A stretch of 64,000 nucleotides of DNA from Woeseiaceae bacterium (GTDB taxonomy: Bacteria; Pseudomonadota; Gammaproteobacteria; Steroidobacterales; Woeseiaceae). This document shows, one piece after another, positions 18,078 to 27,399 of the stretch (positions within the stretch are counted from its first letter, which is position 1; each line of letters begins with the position of its first letter). The translations under genes were made by a program, and so were the position numbers. Under the pieces are notes generated by a model. The model was not told the origin of the DNA. It was given only the letters and a program-made list of their open reading frames with translations, and did no database searches. The stretch covers positions 19,377 through 83,376 of the forward strand of contig JASJBE010000011.1 of NCBI GenBank assembly GCA_030066655.1. The letters are read 5' to 3'.

Positions 18078-19160
18078 TTGGCTCTCAACGTGGATCCATC
18101 ACGAATTCGTGCCGCCTGGATCGGGCGAATTAGCGGTTGCCTGCTGGGTAAACCGATCGAGGTGCTCTCGTTCAGGGAGGGGCCTGACGGTGTCGAAGAC
18201 TATCTTCGCCGCACGGATGCACTCCCGTTGCGTGATTACATCCCTCTGGAGATTGGTTCACTGGTTGACGAGCGCGGTCGCGACTGCTGCCGCGGTGCCT
18301 TCAATCGTGCGGAACCTGACGACGACATCAATTACACGTTGCTCGCGCTGGTGATGCTCGAGCAACACGGTCTCGCCCTGTCGGTGGCCGACGTTGCGAG
18401 GACCTGGCTGAACCGGCTACCGGCCGGCGCTACCTGGACCGCGGAACGATCCGCCTACCAGGTCCTGCTGAATGAAATGGATCCCGAGTTCGTCAACGGC
18501 GACGACGCTGGCTTCGACCTCGGACAATGCTCGGACAACGAGTTCAACGAGTGGATTGGCGCGCAGATCCGCGTCGATCTTTACGGCTGGGTATGCCCGG
18601 GACAGCCTGAGCTCGCCGCGCGTCTCGCGAGGACCGATGCATCACTCTCTCACCGGGGCGAAGCTCTTCACTGTGCGGCCTTTGTCGCCGCGCTGGGCGC
18701 CGCGCTGGCTGTCTCAGACAACGTGGACAGCGCCGTCGATGTCGCCTGCGGCGAGATTCCGGCGGAATCACGAGCCATGGAGGCCGTATCCTTCGCTCGC
18801 TCGGTCGCGGGTCGGCCTGACGCCGTCAAACTCTTGCACGAGCGCTACAGAGATCTGTCGCCCGTGCATTCTCTGAATAACCTCGCGCTGGTAGTCTGGG
18901 CGATCACGTCGGCAGACGGCGATTTCAGCCGTGCGGTTGGAGACGTTGTCGCCGCTGGCTGGGATACGGACTGCAATGGCGCTACCGTTGGCGGCCTTTA
19001 CGGTATCGCCGGCGTCGACATACCCGAGCACTGGTCGGCGCCCTGGCAGGGGCGGGTCGCCTTCAGCATGGCCGGCACCAGCGAGATCCCGCTGACCGAG
19101 CTGGTAGAACGCACCGTCACTGTCGCCAACAGCCTGGAGCACGAACACAATGTTCATTAG
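18078..19160 (+). CDS. ADP-ribosylglycohydrolase (DraG) family protein
   Basis: 360 aa. Mg2+-dependent all-helical hydrolase family that removes ADP-ribose from proteins or cleaves related N- or O-glycosidic bonds. Visible motifs: GRISGCLLGKPIE at the N-terminus, acidic metal-binding EPDDDINYT (D81-D83) and GWDTDCNGATVGGL (D296, D298). I use the TTG at 18078 because a GGGGGGA site lies 7 bases upstream. The early cysteines and the long insertion make it unlike the nitrogenase DraG, and in carbohydrate loci these proteins may act on a sugar derivative. First gene of the plus arm; overlaps the next gene by 11 bases. Confidence 0.85.
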   Translation: MALNVDPSRIRAAWIGRISGCLLGKPIEVLSFREGPDGVEDYLRRTDALPLRDYIPLEIGSLVDERGRDCCRGAFNRAEPDDDINYTLLALVMLEQHGLALSVADVARTWLNRLPAGATWTAERSAYQVLLNEMDPEFVNGDDAGFDLGQCSDNEFNEWIGAQIRVDLYGWVCPGQPELAARLARTDASLSHRGEALHCAAFVAALGAALAVSDNVDSAVDVACGEIPAESRAMEAVSFARSVAGRPDAVKLLHERYRDLSPVHSLNNLALVVWAITSADGDFSRAVGDVVAAGWDTDCNGATVGGLYGIAGVDIPEHWSAPWQGRVAFSMAGTSEIPLTELVERTVTVANSLEHEHNVH

Positions 19161-19671
19161 AAAGCGTTTGATGGCCGCTCTGGCCGCGTTCGTCGTTTCG
19201 CCTGTTGCGACGGCGGGCGAAGCCACCCATCACCCGGATCGGAGCCGGTATCTCGCACCGCATGCCGAGGCGGCTCCGGTCATCGACGGTAGAGGCGGCG
19301 AACATCACTACAATCACAATGCGTTCGCCTATCACATGTCACTCGACAACCGGGCGATCGACATCGGCGCGGACAGACAGGCCCGCGACTACTCTCATCA
19401 CGTCGAGAGCCGTTGGCGCCAGCACGAAGACAAGCTGATCTGGGAAGTCGCTATCGATATCTACACCGATGAGTATGTCGATAGCTCTGACGAGAACACA
19501 CCCGTTAGGCTCACGGCCGGCAAGGTCATGGGACTGATGGTCGCGTATTGCGACAACGACCGTTCGGGGCTCCGCGAAAACTTCGTGGGCTCCGAGATCA
19601 CTTACGAAGGCAAGACCGACCAGAGCTGTATCGATGCGGGCCTGTTCGGTAAGTTGGTACTCGATGACTAA
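19150..19671 (+). CDS. Secreted CBM9-like sugar-binding protein with apparent in-frame internal deletion
   Basis: 173 aa. Signal peptide MFIRKRLMAALAAFVVSPVATA, then the start of a CBM9-like domain (AAPVIDG) that jumps directly to HHYNHNAFAYHMSLDN, WEVAIDIYTDEYVD, TAGKVMGLMVAYCDNDRSG, RENFVGSEI and CIDAGLFGKLVL. From what I know of this family, about 60 residues containing the central aromatic and acidic strands normally lie between VIDG and the NHNAFAYH stretch. Here they are missing without a frameshift, so the fold is probably incomplete. Overlaps the previous gene by 11 bases and the next by 8 (ATGACTAA). It could be a decayed gene kept for translational coupling. Confidence 0.7.
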   Translation: MFIRKRLMAALAAFVVSPVATAGEATHHPDRSRYLAPHAEAAPVIDGRGGEHHYNHNAFAYHMSLDNRAIDIGADRQARDYSHHVESRWRQHEDKLIWEVAIDIYTDEYVDSSDENTPVRLTAGKVMGLMVAYCDNDRSGLRENFVGSEITYEGKTDQSCIDAGLFGKLVLDD

Positions 19672-22600
19672 TACAGCACAGCAAGAGCAGGCGGCCATTG
19701 GCGTCGCAACAGACCGGGCCGTGTCCGGGGAATTCGTAGACTTCGATGGCGAGCGCTACTACGCGATCCACAACGTGGACCGCATGCCGCCGTTTTTCAT
19801 CAGCCTGATCTCCAACGACGATCACTGGCTGTTTGCGTCATCGACGGGCGGACTGACGGCGGGGCGCGTTTCGCCGGAGACGGCGCTGTTCCCGTACATC
19901 ACCGTCGACAACATTCATCACAGCCTGCATCACACGGGACCGAAGACGATCGTCAAGCTGTCGACCGACACCGCGGTCAGGCTCTGGGAGCCGTTCAACA
20001 CCGAGCAGAACGCGTTATTCGACACGACGCGAAACATCTACAAGAACACGCTCGGCAACAAGCTGTGCTTCGAGGAGATCAACCACGATCTGGGCGTGGC
20101 GTTCCGTTACAGCTGGCTGACCAGCGACGACTACGGGATTGTGCGAAGCGCGGAGCTTCAGAACCTCGGCGGGTCCGGCGTGACGCTCGAGCTGCTCGAC
20201 GGCATGCAGAACATCCTGCCGGCGGGCACGCCGAGATTCACGCAGACGAACTCGAGCAACCTGGTCGATGCCTACAAATGGACAGAGCTGGATGAGGGAA
20301 CGGGCCTCGGGGTCTTCTCGCTGTACTCGGGCATCACAGACAAGGCCGAGCCCTGCGAGTCACTGAAGGCGACAACCGTCTTTTGCCTCGGGCTTTCTGT
20401 CAGCACGCACTTGTTGTCGACCATTCAGCTGCAGACCTTCCTCGAGGGAGGGCGCATACAGACAGAGACGCACAAGCGCGGCATTCGCGGGTCCTACTTC
20501 GTCAACGCGTCGGCAACACTGGGCGCCGGCGAGTCCCTTGCCTGGCACTTTGTCGCAAACCTTGAACAGTCGCAGGCAGACATTGTCGCGATCAGGAACC
20601 AGCTCCGGAATCCTGATGCAATACTCGACGAGCTGAAGGCGTCCATCGATCGCGGCTCGGACAAGCTCGCGCGCATCATGGCGGGTAGCGATGCATTCCA
20701 GACAACGGCCGAAGAAAACGTGTCGGCGCACCACTACGCCAACGTGCTGTTTAACGTGCTGCGCGGCGGCATTTTCAATGACCAGTATTTCGTCCCGTCG
20801 AAAGACTTCAGGCGCACGGTCAGGCGCTTCAATGCACCGGTTTACACCGCCAACGAGAACTTCCTGAAGTCGCTGCCGGACCGGCTCCGATTCTCTGAGC
20901 TCTTGAAAGTCGTCAGGGACAACGGCGACAAGCAGCTCGAGCGGCTGGCGCAGGAGTACCTGCCCATTACGTTCGGCCGGCGCCACGGCGATCCGAGCCG
21001 CCCGTGGAACCAGTTTGCGATCAACCTGAAGGATGAGGACGGCAACGAGCTACTGTCCTACGAAGGCAACTGGCGTGACATCTTCCAGAACTGGGAGGCG
21101 CTGACGCTCAGCTATCCGGAGTTCGTCGACAACATCATCGCGAAGTTCGTCAATGCGTCGACGATGGACGGCTACAACCCGTATCGCATCACGAAAGAAG
21201 GCATCGACTGGGAGGTCGAGGAGCCGGACAACCCGTGGAGCTACATCGGATACTGGGGCGACCACCAGATCATCTACCTGTTGAAACTGCTGGAGCTGTC
21301 CAGCGAGTTCGAGCCGGCCAAGCTGCAGAGCCTGCTGCGCGAACCGATCTTCTGCTACGCCAACGTGCCCTATCTGATCACGACCTTCGACAAGCTCCTC
21401 GAAGACCCGAAGAACACGGTCTCGTTTGACGACCCGCTCGCCGAACTGATCGAGCATCGTCTCACGACGATCGGCGCCGACGGCAAGCTGGTGCTGACCG
21501 AGGACGAGCAGGTTTACCAGGTCAATCTGCTGGAGAAGCTGCTGGTTCCGCTGTTGAGCAAGCTCGGCAACCTCGTTGTCGACGGCGGTATCTGGATGAA
21601 CACGCAGCGCCCCGAGTGGAACGACGCCAACAACGCGCTGGTCGGAAACGGCCTGTCAATGGTGACGCTGTGCTACATGCGCCGCTATGTCCAGTTCATG
21701 ACGGATCTGCTGGCTGATGAGACGGAGGACTTCGCGATCTCCAACGAAGTCGCCAACTGGCTGAAAGACACCGCCGCCGCGCTGAAGCTCCTGTCAGACG
21801 AAGTGTCGGGCGATGAGCCGACGAGTGAAGCGCTGCGGCACAAGGTGCTCGTCGAACTCGGCGAGGCCTCCAGTCGCTTCCGCGAAGCCGTTTACAAGGA
21901 CCACCGTTTCTCCGGGCAGGAAACGCAATCGATCGGCTCGGTCCGCGACCTGCTGGCCGACGCGTTGCCGATTATCGACAAGAGCATCCGCACAAATCGC
22001 CGGGACGACGGGCTGTACCACGCCTACAACCTGCTCGGCCATACGGAGTCCGGTATCAGCGTCGAGACGCTGTACCCGATGCTCGAGGGGCAGGTCGGGA
22101 TCTTAAGCTCCGGCGCGCTGAACGCTGCGCAGGCCGTCGAGGTCGTCGAGGCCCTGTTCGAGAGCAGCGTTTTCCGCGCCGACCAGAAGAGCTTTATGCT
22201 GTACCCCGACAGGGAGCTGCCGAGCTTTCTCGAGAAGAACCGGATACCGGAAGAGAGTGTGCAGGCATCCGCGTTGCTGGCTGCGATGTCCAAAGCCGGA
22301 GACGGTCGGCTTGTCCTTCGAGATGAAGACGGTCACTACCGCTTCAGCGCGGACCTCACCAACGTGTCGGACGTGAAGACCGCCCTCGAAGAGCTTCGCG
22401 AAGACTACGGCGCAGATGTCGACGGTGACTGGGACAGCATCTGCAACCTGTATGAAGAGATCTTCAATCACAAGGCCTTCACCGGACGCTCGGGAACGAT
22501 GTTCGGCTTCGAGGGACTGGGCTCGATCTATTGGCACATGGTGTCGAAGCTGCTGCTGGCCGTGATGGAGAACTTCTTCGCGGCAATAGACGGCGGTGCC

Positions 22601-23140
22601 GATGATGGCGACGTGAAGAAGCTTGCCGAGCTGTACTACCGCGTGCGCGAGGGCATCGGCTTCAACAAGACGCCAGCGGAGTACGGCGCGTTCCCGACGG
22701 ATCCCTACTCACACACGCCCAAACACTCCGGCGCACGGCAGCCCGGCATGACGGGACAGGTGAAGGAAGAGATGCTGTCGCGCTTCGGCGAGCTCGGTGT
22801 CCGGGTCAGCGACGGCGCCGCTCGCTTCGAACCCAGCCTGTTACGGTCCCGGGAGTTCGTCAGCGAAGCACGCAGATTCGGCTACCTCGACGTCGACAAC
22901 GAATGGCGATCGATCCAGGTGCCTGCCGGCGGGCTCGCGTTCAGCTGGTGCCAGGTGCCCGTCGTCTACTTGCTGGACGACGCCGCACCAAAAGGACTGG
23001 TCGTTACACTGAAGGACGGCTCCGAGGAACACGCCGACACAACGACGCTGAGTCGTGAGCAGAGCAGGAAGCTTTTTTGTCGCAGCGGTGAGATCATAAA
23101 GATCACCGTCCGCATTTCCCAAGACATGATTTTGAACTAA
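19664..23140 (+). CDS. Beta-1,3-oligoglucan phosphorylase, GH149-type (GH94/GH161-related)
   Basis: 1158 aa, no signal peptide, so cytoplasmic. The size is far above GH94 (about 800 aa) and matches the GH149/GH161 beta-1,3-glucan phosphorylases, which release glucose-1-phosphate from laminari-oligosaccharides. Features: N-terminal RYYAIHNVDRMPPFFISLIS, NPWSYIGYWGDHQIIYLLKLLEL, and WMNTQRPEWNDANNALVG whose D654 aligns with the general-acid aspartate of the GH94 WND motif. C-terminal YSHTPKHSGARQPGMTG resembles a phosphate-binding loop region. I favour GH149 over GH161 from the proteobacterial, GH16/GH17-rich setting. The start ATG overlaps the CBM9-like stop. Confidence 0.78.
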   Translation: MTNTAQQEQAAIGVATDRAVSGEFVDFDGERYYAIHNVDRMPPFFISLISNDDHWLFASSTGGLTAGRVSPETALFPYITVDNIHHSLHHTGPKTIVKLSTDTAVRLWEPFNTEQNALFDTTRNIYKNTLGNKLCFEEINHDLGVAFRYSWLTSDDYGIVRSAELQNLGGSGVTLELLDGMQNILPAGTPRFTQTNSSNLVDAYKWTELDEGTGLGVFSLYSGITDKAEPCESLKATTVFCLGLSVSTHLLSTIQLQTFLEGGRIQTETHKRGIRGSYFVNASATLGAGESLAWHFVANLEQSQADIVAIRNQLRNPDAILDELKASIDRGSDKLARIMAGSDAFQTTAEENVSAHHYANVLFNVLRGGIFNDQYFVPSKDFRRTVRRFNAPVYTANENFLKSLPDRLRFSELLKVVRDNGDKQLERLAQEYLPITFGRRHGDPSRPWNQFAINLKDEDGNELLSYEGNWRDIFQNWEALTLSYPEFVDNIIAKFVNASTMDGYNPYRITKEGIDWEVEEPDNPWSYIGYWGDHQIIYLLKLLELSSEFEPAKLQSLLREPIFCYANVPYLITTFDKLLEDPKNTVSFDDPLAELIEHRLTTIGADGKLVLTEDEQVYQVNLLEKLLVPLLSKLGNLVVDGGIWMNTQRPEWNDANNALVGNGLSMVTLCYMRRYVQFMTDLLADETEDFAISNEVANWLKDTAAALKLLSDEVSGDEPTSEALRHKVLVELGEASSRFREAVYKDHRFSGQETQSIGSVRDLLADALPIIDKSIRTNRRDDGLYHAYNLLGHTESGISVETLYPMLEGQVGILSSGALNAAQAVEVVEALFESSVFRADQKSFMLYPDRELPSFLEKNRIPEESVQASALLAAMSKAGDGRLVLRDEDGHYRFSADLTNVSDVKTALEELREDYGADVDGDWDSICNLYEEIFNHKAFTGRSGTMFGFEGLGSIYWHMVSKLLLAVMENFFAAIDGGADDGDVKKLAELYYRVREGIGFNKTPAEYGAFPTDPYSHTPKHSGARQPGMTGQVKEEMLSRFGELGVRVSDGAARFEPSLLRSREFVSEARRFGYLDVDNEWRSIQVPAGGLAFSWCQVPVVYLLDDAAPKGLVVTLKDGSEEHADTTTLSREQSRKLFCRSGEIIKITVRISQDMILN

Positions 23141-23154
23141 GCAGGAAGACCCTG

Positions 23155-24042
23155 GTGTCCAACTATTACAAGAAGAAACTCTCCCTCTCGGGAATTGATA
23201 TCTCGAACTACTCGACCGAAGACCTGAAGGAGCTGGTTCGCAAGATCCTCGAGGACGGCATTAGTGGCATTTGTTTCAGCCCCTATGTTGAGGGCCAGAA
23301 GCCCGGTAGCCAGGTCACCGAGGAGCAGATCCGCGAACGCCTGGATATTGTTGCGCCCCACGTACGCGGCATTCGGACGTTCTCGTGCCGGGAAGGACAC
23401 GAACTGATTCCCGCCATCGCGAAAGAGAAAAACCTGAAGACGATGGTCGGCGTCTGGCTGGACGATGAACTCGACAAGAACGAGGAAGACCTGCAGAACG
23501 GCATCGCGCTCGCAAAGGAAGGGCTCGTCGACATCCTCGCGATCGGCAATGAGGTCCTTCTGCGCGGCGACCTGACGGAAGACCAGCTGATCGACTACCT
23601 CGAGCGAGCCAAGGCGGCGGTTCCGGATGTCGATGTCGGCTATGTGGATGCGTACTTCGAGTTCAACGATCACCCGCGCATCAGCGATACCTGCGACGTC
23701 ATCCTGGCAAACTGTTATCCGTTCTGGGAAGGCTGCCCCGCCGAGCACGCGCTCCTGTACATGAAAGAGATGTACCGCAGGGCTCAGTGGGCGGCGAAGG
23801 GCAAGCCCGTCATCATCAGCGAGACCGGCTGGCCGAACATCGGCACCGCGGAGGGCGCTTCTGTCCCCAGCTTTGAGAACGCCATCAAGTACTTCATTGA
23901 CACCTGCCGCTGGGCAGAGGAAGACGGGATCGAGGTCTACTACTTCTCAGCCTTCGACGAAGCGTGGAAAGTGGCCGCAGAGGGCGACGTGGGCGCCTAC
24001 TGGGGCATCTGGGACAAGGACGGCGTTCCGAAATACTTCTGA
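23155..24042 (+). CDS. GH17 beta-1,3-glucanase, no signal peptide
   Basis: 295 aa TIM-barrel enzyme of glycoside hydrolase family 17. Acid/base E133 lies in AIGNEVLLRGD and nucleophile E223 in ISETGWPNIG, both classic GH17 motifs. Substrate is beta-1,3-glucan or its oligomers; some relatives act as transglycosylases. It starts MSNYYKKKLSLSGIDISNY with no secretion signal, so it should act in the cytoplasm next to the phosphorylase encoded 14 bases upstream. GTG start with an AGGAAG site about 7 bases before it. Confidence 0.92.
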   Translation: MSNYYKKKLSLSGIDISNYSTEDLKELVRKILEDGISGICFSPYVEGQKPGSQVTEEQIRERLDIVAPHVRGIRTFSCREGHELIPAIAKEKNLKTMVGVWLDDELDKNEEDLQNGIALAKEGLVDILAIGNEVLLRGDLTEDQLIDYLERAKAAVPDVDVGYVDAYFEFNDHPRISDTCDVILANCYPFWEGCPAEHALLYMKEMYRRAQWAAKGKPVIISETGWPNIGTAEGASVPSFENAIKYFIDTCRWAEEDGIEVYYFSAFDEAWKVAAEGDVGAYWGIWDKDGVPKYF

Positions 24043-24157
24043 CGCCATCGAGTGCTGCAGCCAGCAACGTTAGTCTAATGGACGACACGCTGCCGGAGCA
24101 GCTTTAATAAAGACAACGGCCGCACCGCCACCGGGAACAATCGGGACGAGTGACGAT

Positions 24158-25195
24158 ATGAGACACAACCTGAAAGCCACGATTAATGATGTCGCCAATC
24201 TTGCCGGCGTGTCGATCAAGACAGTCTCTCGCGTCGTCAACAATGAACCGAATGTCCGCCGCGATACGCGTGACCGGGTTGAGCGCGCGATAGCGGACCT
24301 GAGCTACCGCCCGAACGTATCCGCCAGGAACCTCGCCAGCAACAGGGCGAGACTGATCGTGCTGGTCTACGATGACCCGGCTGCCTATGAGGCTCCCAGT
24401 TCCGGCTACGTGACCAAGATGCAGGAAGGCGCGTTGCGCGCCTGCAAGGAGGCCGGCTACGAACTGCTTATCCAGCCGTGCAACTACCGAGAGCGAGGCC
24501 TGTCGGACCAGCTCCGGAAACTGGTGGAGTATACGAGACCGTCTGGCGTAGTCATCGCCGCGCCGCTGTCGAACATGCCGAGAATCGTCAAGGCGATCGA
24601 GGAGTCCGGCGTTCCATTCGTCACCGTATCGCGCGGGCAGAAAAGCCGTCGTCACTTCTCGGTCGCCACGAATGACCGGGAGATCAGCAAGGACATGACC
24701 TTGCATCTCGTTTCAGAGGGCCACAAGCGAATCGCGTTTATCTGCGGTGACCCGGAACATGCTGCGGTCGCCAACCGCTTCGATGGTTACAAGGACGGAC
24801 TCGAACAAGCCGGCATCAGGTTCGCATCGAAGTACGTCTGCAAGGGCGACAACTCCATTGGTTCCGGGGAAAAAGCGGCCGGCAAGCTGCTGGACCTGGC
24901 CAAACCGCCGACGGCGGTGTTTGCGGCTAACGATGACATGGCCGCCGGCGTCATGCGCGCGGCCGCCAAGCGGGGGCTGACCGTGCCTGATGACCTGTCG
25001 GTCGCGGGTTGTGACGATATTTCGCTGGCCCGCCAGGTCTACCCGGCCTTGACGACAATACGCCAACCGTTCGCCGAGATGGTCCAGGCAGCGACATCGG
25101 CGCTGATAGAGAAGAGACTGCCGCCGGGTCAGCTGGAACTCGTTCCCGGCAGCCTGTCGGTTCGGGGCAGTACAGGGCCGGCGCCGAAGTCCTGA
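24158..25195 (+). CDS. LacI-family transcriptional regulator of the glucan locus
   Basis: 345 aa. N-terminal helix-turn-helix and hinge (TINDVANLAGVSIKTVSRVVN, then PNVSARNLASNRARLI), followed by a periplasmic-binding-protein-like sensor domain with FICGDPEHAAVANRFDGYKDGL and FAANDDMAAGVMRAA. It probably represses the two divergent arms and responds to a gluco-oligosaccharide or sugar phosphate. The 115-base gap after the GH17 gene contains no clear terminator, so it may be partly cotranscribed with the plus arm. Confidence 0.93.
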   Translation: MRHNLKATINDVANLAGVSIKTVSRVVNNEPNVRRDTRDRVERAIADLSYRPNVSARNLASNRARLIVLVYDDPAAYEAPSSGYVTKMQEGALRACKEAGYELLIQPCNYRERGLSDQLRKLVEYTRPSGVVIAAPLSNMPRIVKAIEESGVPFVTVSRGQKSRRHFSVATNDREISKDMTLHLVSEGHKRIAFICGDPEHAAVANRFDGYKDGLEQAGIRFASKYVCKGDNSIGSGEKAAGKLLDLAKPPTAVFAANDDMAAGVMRAAAKRGLTVPDDLSVAGCDDISLARQVYPALTTIRQPFAEMVQAATSALIEKRLPPGQLELVPGSLSVRGSTGPAPKS

Positions 25196-25227
25196 GCACT
25201 GCCTGCGCCCGCGCGTGTGGTGACTCC

Positions 25228-26220
25228 TTAAAGAACGACCATCAGCTTCCCGGTGTTGCCGCCGGTAAACAGCAGGTTGATTCCTTCGATAGCACTGGTC
25301 AGCCCTTCCAGTTTGTGCGCCCGGTATTTGAGCTTGCCCGCCTTGTAGTAGTCCGTCAGCGCCGCGGTCATCTTCGGGATGTTGTCATAGTGATCCGGAA
25401 TGGCGAAACCCTGGATCGTTAAACGCTTTCTGATGATGTTAATCCAGTTCGGACCCGGCGCCGGTCGGTCGGTGTTGTAATCTGCGATCATGCCGCAGAC
25501 GATGATGCGCCCGTGCGCATTCATGCGATTGAACACCGCATGCTGTACCGGCCCGCCGGTATTTTCGAAATACAGGTCAATGCCATCGGGCGTCGCCTCG
25601 ACGAGTTGCTTCCTCATCGAATCCGACTTGTAGTTGATCGCCTTGTCGAATCCCAACTCATCCTCTAACCAGCGACACTTGTCATCGGTGCCCGCCGTGC
25701 CGACGACACGCAGGCCCTCCGCCTTGGCGATCTGACCGACCATCGAGCCGACGGAACCCGCTGCACCCGATACGACGAGCGTCTCGCCCGCCTTCGGTTT
25801 ACCGATCTCGATGAGCCCCTGGTAGGCCGTCATGCCCGGTAAAGTCAGCACGCAGAGAACGGCCTCTTCGCTAATGCCGGGCGGTAAGGTTTGCAGGCCC
25901 TGGCCATCGCTGACCGCGTACTCGGACCAGCCCAGCATGCCCCAGACACGATCACCGACCTTCAACGTAGCGTGCTTCGATTCGACGACTTCGCCGCAGC
26001 CGCCGGAACGCATGATCTCGCCGAGCTCGACCGGCGGAATGTAGCTGTTCCTGTCCTCGGTCATCCATCCCTTCATCGCCGGGTCGAGCGACATGTGGGT
26101 CTGGCGGATCAGCACCTGACCGTCCTCGAGCTCGGGCGTTTCCAGTGTGACCGTTTCGAAGATGTCGGGCGTGATCGTCAGGCCGGGTCGTTTGACCAGC
26201 TTAATCGCTGTGTACTGCAT
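25228..26220 (-). CDS. Zinc-independent medium-chain NADP-dependent oxidoreductase (CurA/LTB4DH-like)
   Basis: 330 aa. The GroES-like N-terminal half (QTHMSLDPAMKGWMTED, an LTB4DH-family hallmark) precedes a Rossmann domain with VSGAAGSVGSMVGQIAK. It lacks the zinc ligands of alcohol dehydrogenases. Relatives reduce enones and prostaglandin- or curcumin-like double bonds using NADPH. AAGGAA ribosome site upstream of the ATG. Convergent with the lacI-type gene, no obvious functional link. Confidence 0.9.
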   Translation of the reverse strand: MQYTAIKLVKRPGLTITPDIFETVTLETPELEDGQVLIRQTHMSLDPAMKGWMTEDRNSYIPPVELGEIMRSGGCGEVVESKHATLKVGDRVWGMLGWSEYAVSDGQGLQTLPPGISEEAVLCVLTLPGMTAYQGLIEIGKPKAGETLVVSGAAGSVGSMVGQIAKAEGLRVVGTAGTDDKCRWLEDELGFDKAINYKSDSMRKQLVEATPDGIDLYFENTGGPVQHAVFNRMNAHGRIIVCGMIADYNTDRPAPGPNWINIIRKRLTIQGFAIPDHYDNIPKMTAALTDYYKAGKLKYRAHKLEGLTSAIEGINLLFTGGNTGKLMVVL

Positions 26221-26337
26221 GCTTGTTCCTTTCGCTGTTGGGCTGGCCTTGTGGCCGATGGTGAGAGTGTATCGCTCGGGAGCGGCGCTAACCGAACTTT
26301 GTCGCAGCGCATCGCTAGCCTATCCAGCAAAGCATCA

Positions 26338-27273
26338 CTAGCCGGGCGAGCGCGGCTCGACGTTATACTCGAGGACGAGAAAGTCCGCTTTCTTGAAGAA
26401 GAGGAACCGCCGGCGCTTGCACGGCCGCAAGCTCACTCTCGCTCGCTGCCCGACGCCGATATTGCTGAACCCGGCCGTATCCTGGCGAGTCGCCACACAG
26501 GCATACTCGGCGCCGTCGTCTGAGTGGAGCTTAAAAAAGACGTCATCGTCGGTTCCACCGAGCGAGCCCATGTCGCCGACAATTGTGTCTGCGCCTGGCG
26601 GCGCGACGGACTGGGCAGCCGGGGGCGCCGTCGAAGCGCTTTTCAGATAGTCGGGCAGCACCCCGATAGCCTCTGAATGCTCCTCGCGGGGCGTTAAGCA
26701 GTCATATTCGACGAAGAACCGATCGGCCTTGAGTCGCGAAACAAAATCGTCGAGGAACTCCGGCAGGCTGCTGGCCAGCACGCGGTGGCTGCAGGCCTCC
26801 GGATACACTTCTATGACCTGGCCAACCGCGCCGCCCGGCGCCGGATCGAGGTCGATGTAACGATGCACATCGCCATTCGATGATGACAGCGGAATCCACT
26901 GCACTGAAAACGGATGAGGCTTTACCGGGCCCACTACGGATATGACGCTGTCCTCGATCGCCTCGCGCCAGCGAACGAAGTCGTCCAGCGGTTTCTCGTC
27001 AGCGAAGCCCTTGATCGTGTTGAAGTGGTTGAGGGCCTCGTCCAGCGGGAAGAACCAGTGGCCTTCATCGAAGACGCTGGGTATGTCAACGTCACTGCCA
27101 TCGGATATTTGGTACAGCGCACGATGAGCGTCAGGCAAATCCAGGCCAATGGCCGCTGAGAACGCATCCAGATCAGCATCGCTCGCCGGCGGGCGCAATC
27201 CTTCGATGGCCTCGGGCTGGTGCTCCCCGAACCACGTCAGCAGGTCCTGCCACGTGTCCTGCAGTGTCGTCAT
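26338..27273 (-). CDS. SMI1/KNR4-domain protein with C-terminal extension
   Basis: 311 aa. Residues about 1-190 show the SMI1/KNR4 (SUKH) pattern: W-rich start, LPPASDADLDAFSAAIGLDLPDAHRALYQISDGSD-type segment and VEYDCLTP-like end. Residues about 215-311 form a separate region with SDDGAEYACVATRQDT and a basic KRRRFLFFKKADF. SUKH proteins are often toxin immunity proteins, but no toxin gene adjoins and the solitary form can have housekeeping roles. Strong GGAGGGGAG ribosome site before the ATG. Confidence 0.75.
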   Translation of the reverse strand: MTTLQDTWQDLLTWFGEHQPEAIEGLRPPASDADLDAFSAAIGLDLPDAHRALYQISDGSDVDIPSVFDEGHWFFPLDEALNHFNTIKGFADEKPLDDFVRWREAIEDSVISVVGPVKPHPFSVQWIPLSSSNGDVHRYIDLDPAPGGAVGQVIEVYPEACSHRVLASSLPEFLDDFVSRLKADRFFVEYDCLTPREEHSEAIGVLPDYLKSASTAPPAAQSVAPPGADTIVGDMGSLGGTDDDVFFKLHSDDGAEYACVATRQDTAGFSNIGVGQRARVSLRPCKRRRFLFFKKADFLVLEYNVEPRSPG

Positions 27274-27399
27274 TCCGAACTCCCCTCCAGGCCAGCCGGA
27301 GCGTTGACCTTGATCTGCCGGTCGGGCGTCTGGCCACTTATAGATAAGCCATTGATTCTGTTAGAGTATCAGCTTGACCTCGACATGCAAGGAGTGTTC

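Noticed and set aside
27220-27399. N-terminal extension of the DJ-1 protein
   Set aside because: The 60 extra codons overlap the SMI1 promoter region and lack similarity; AAGGAG points to the ATG at 27400.
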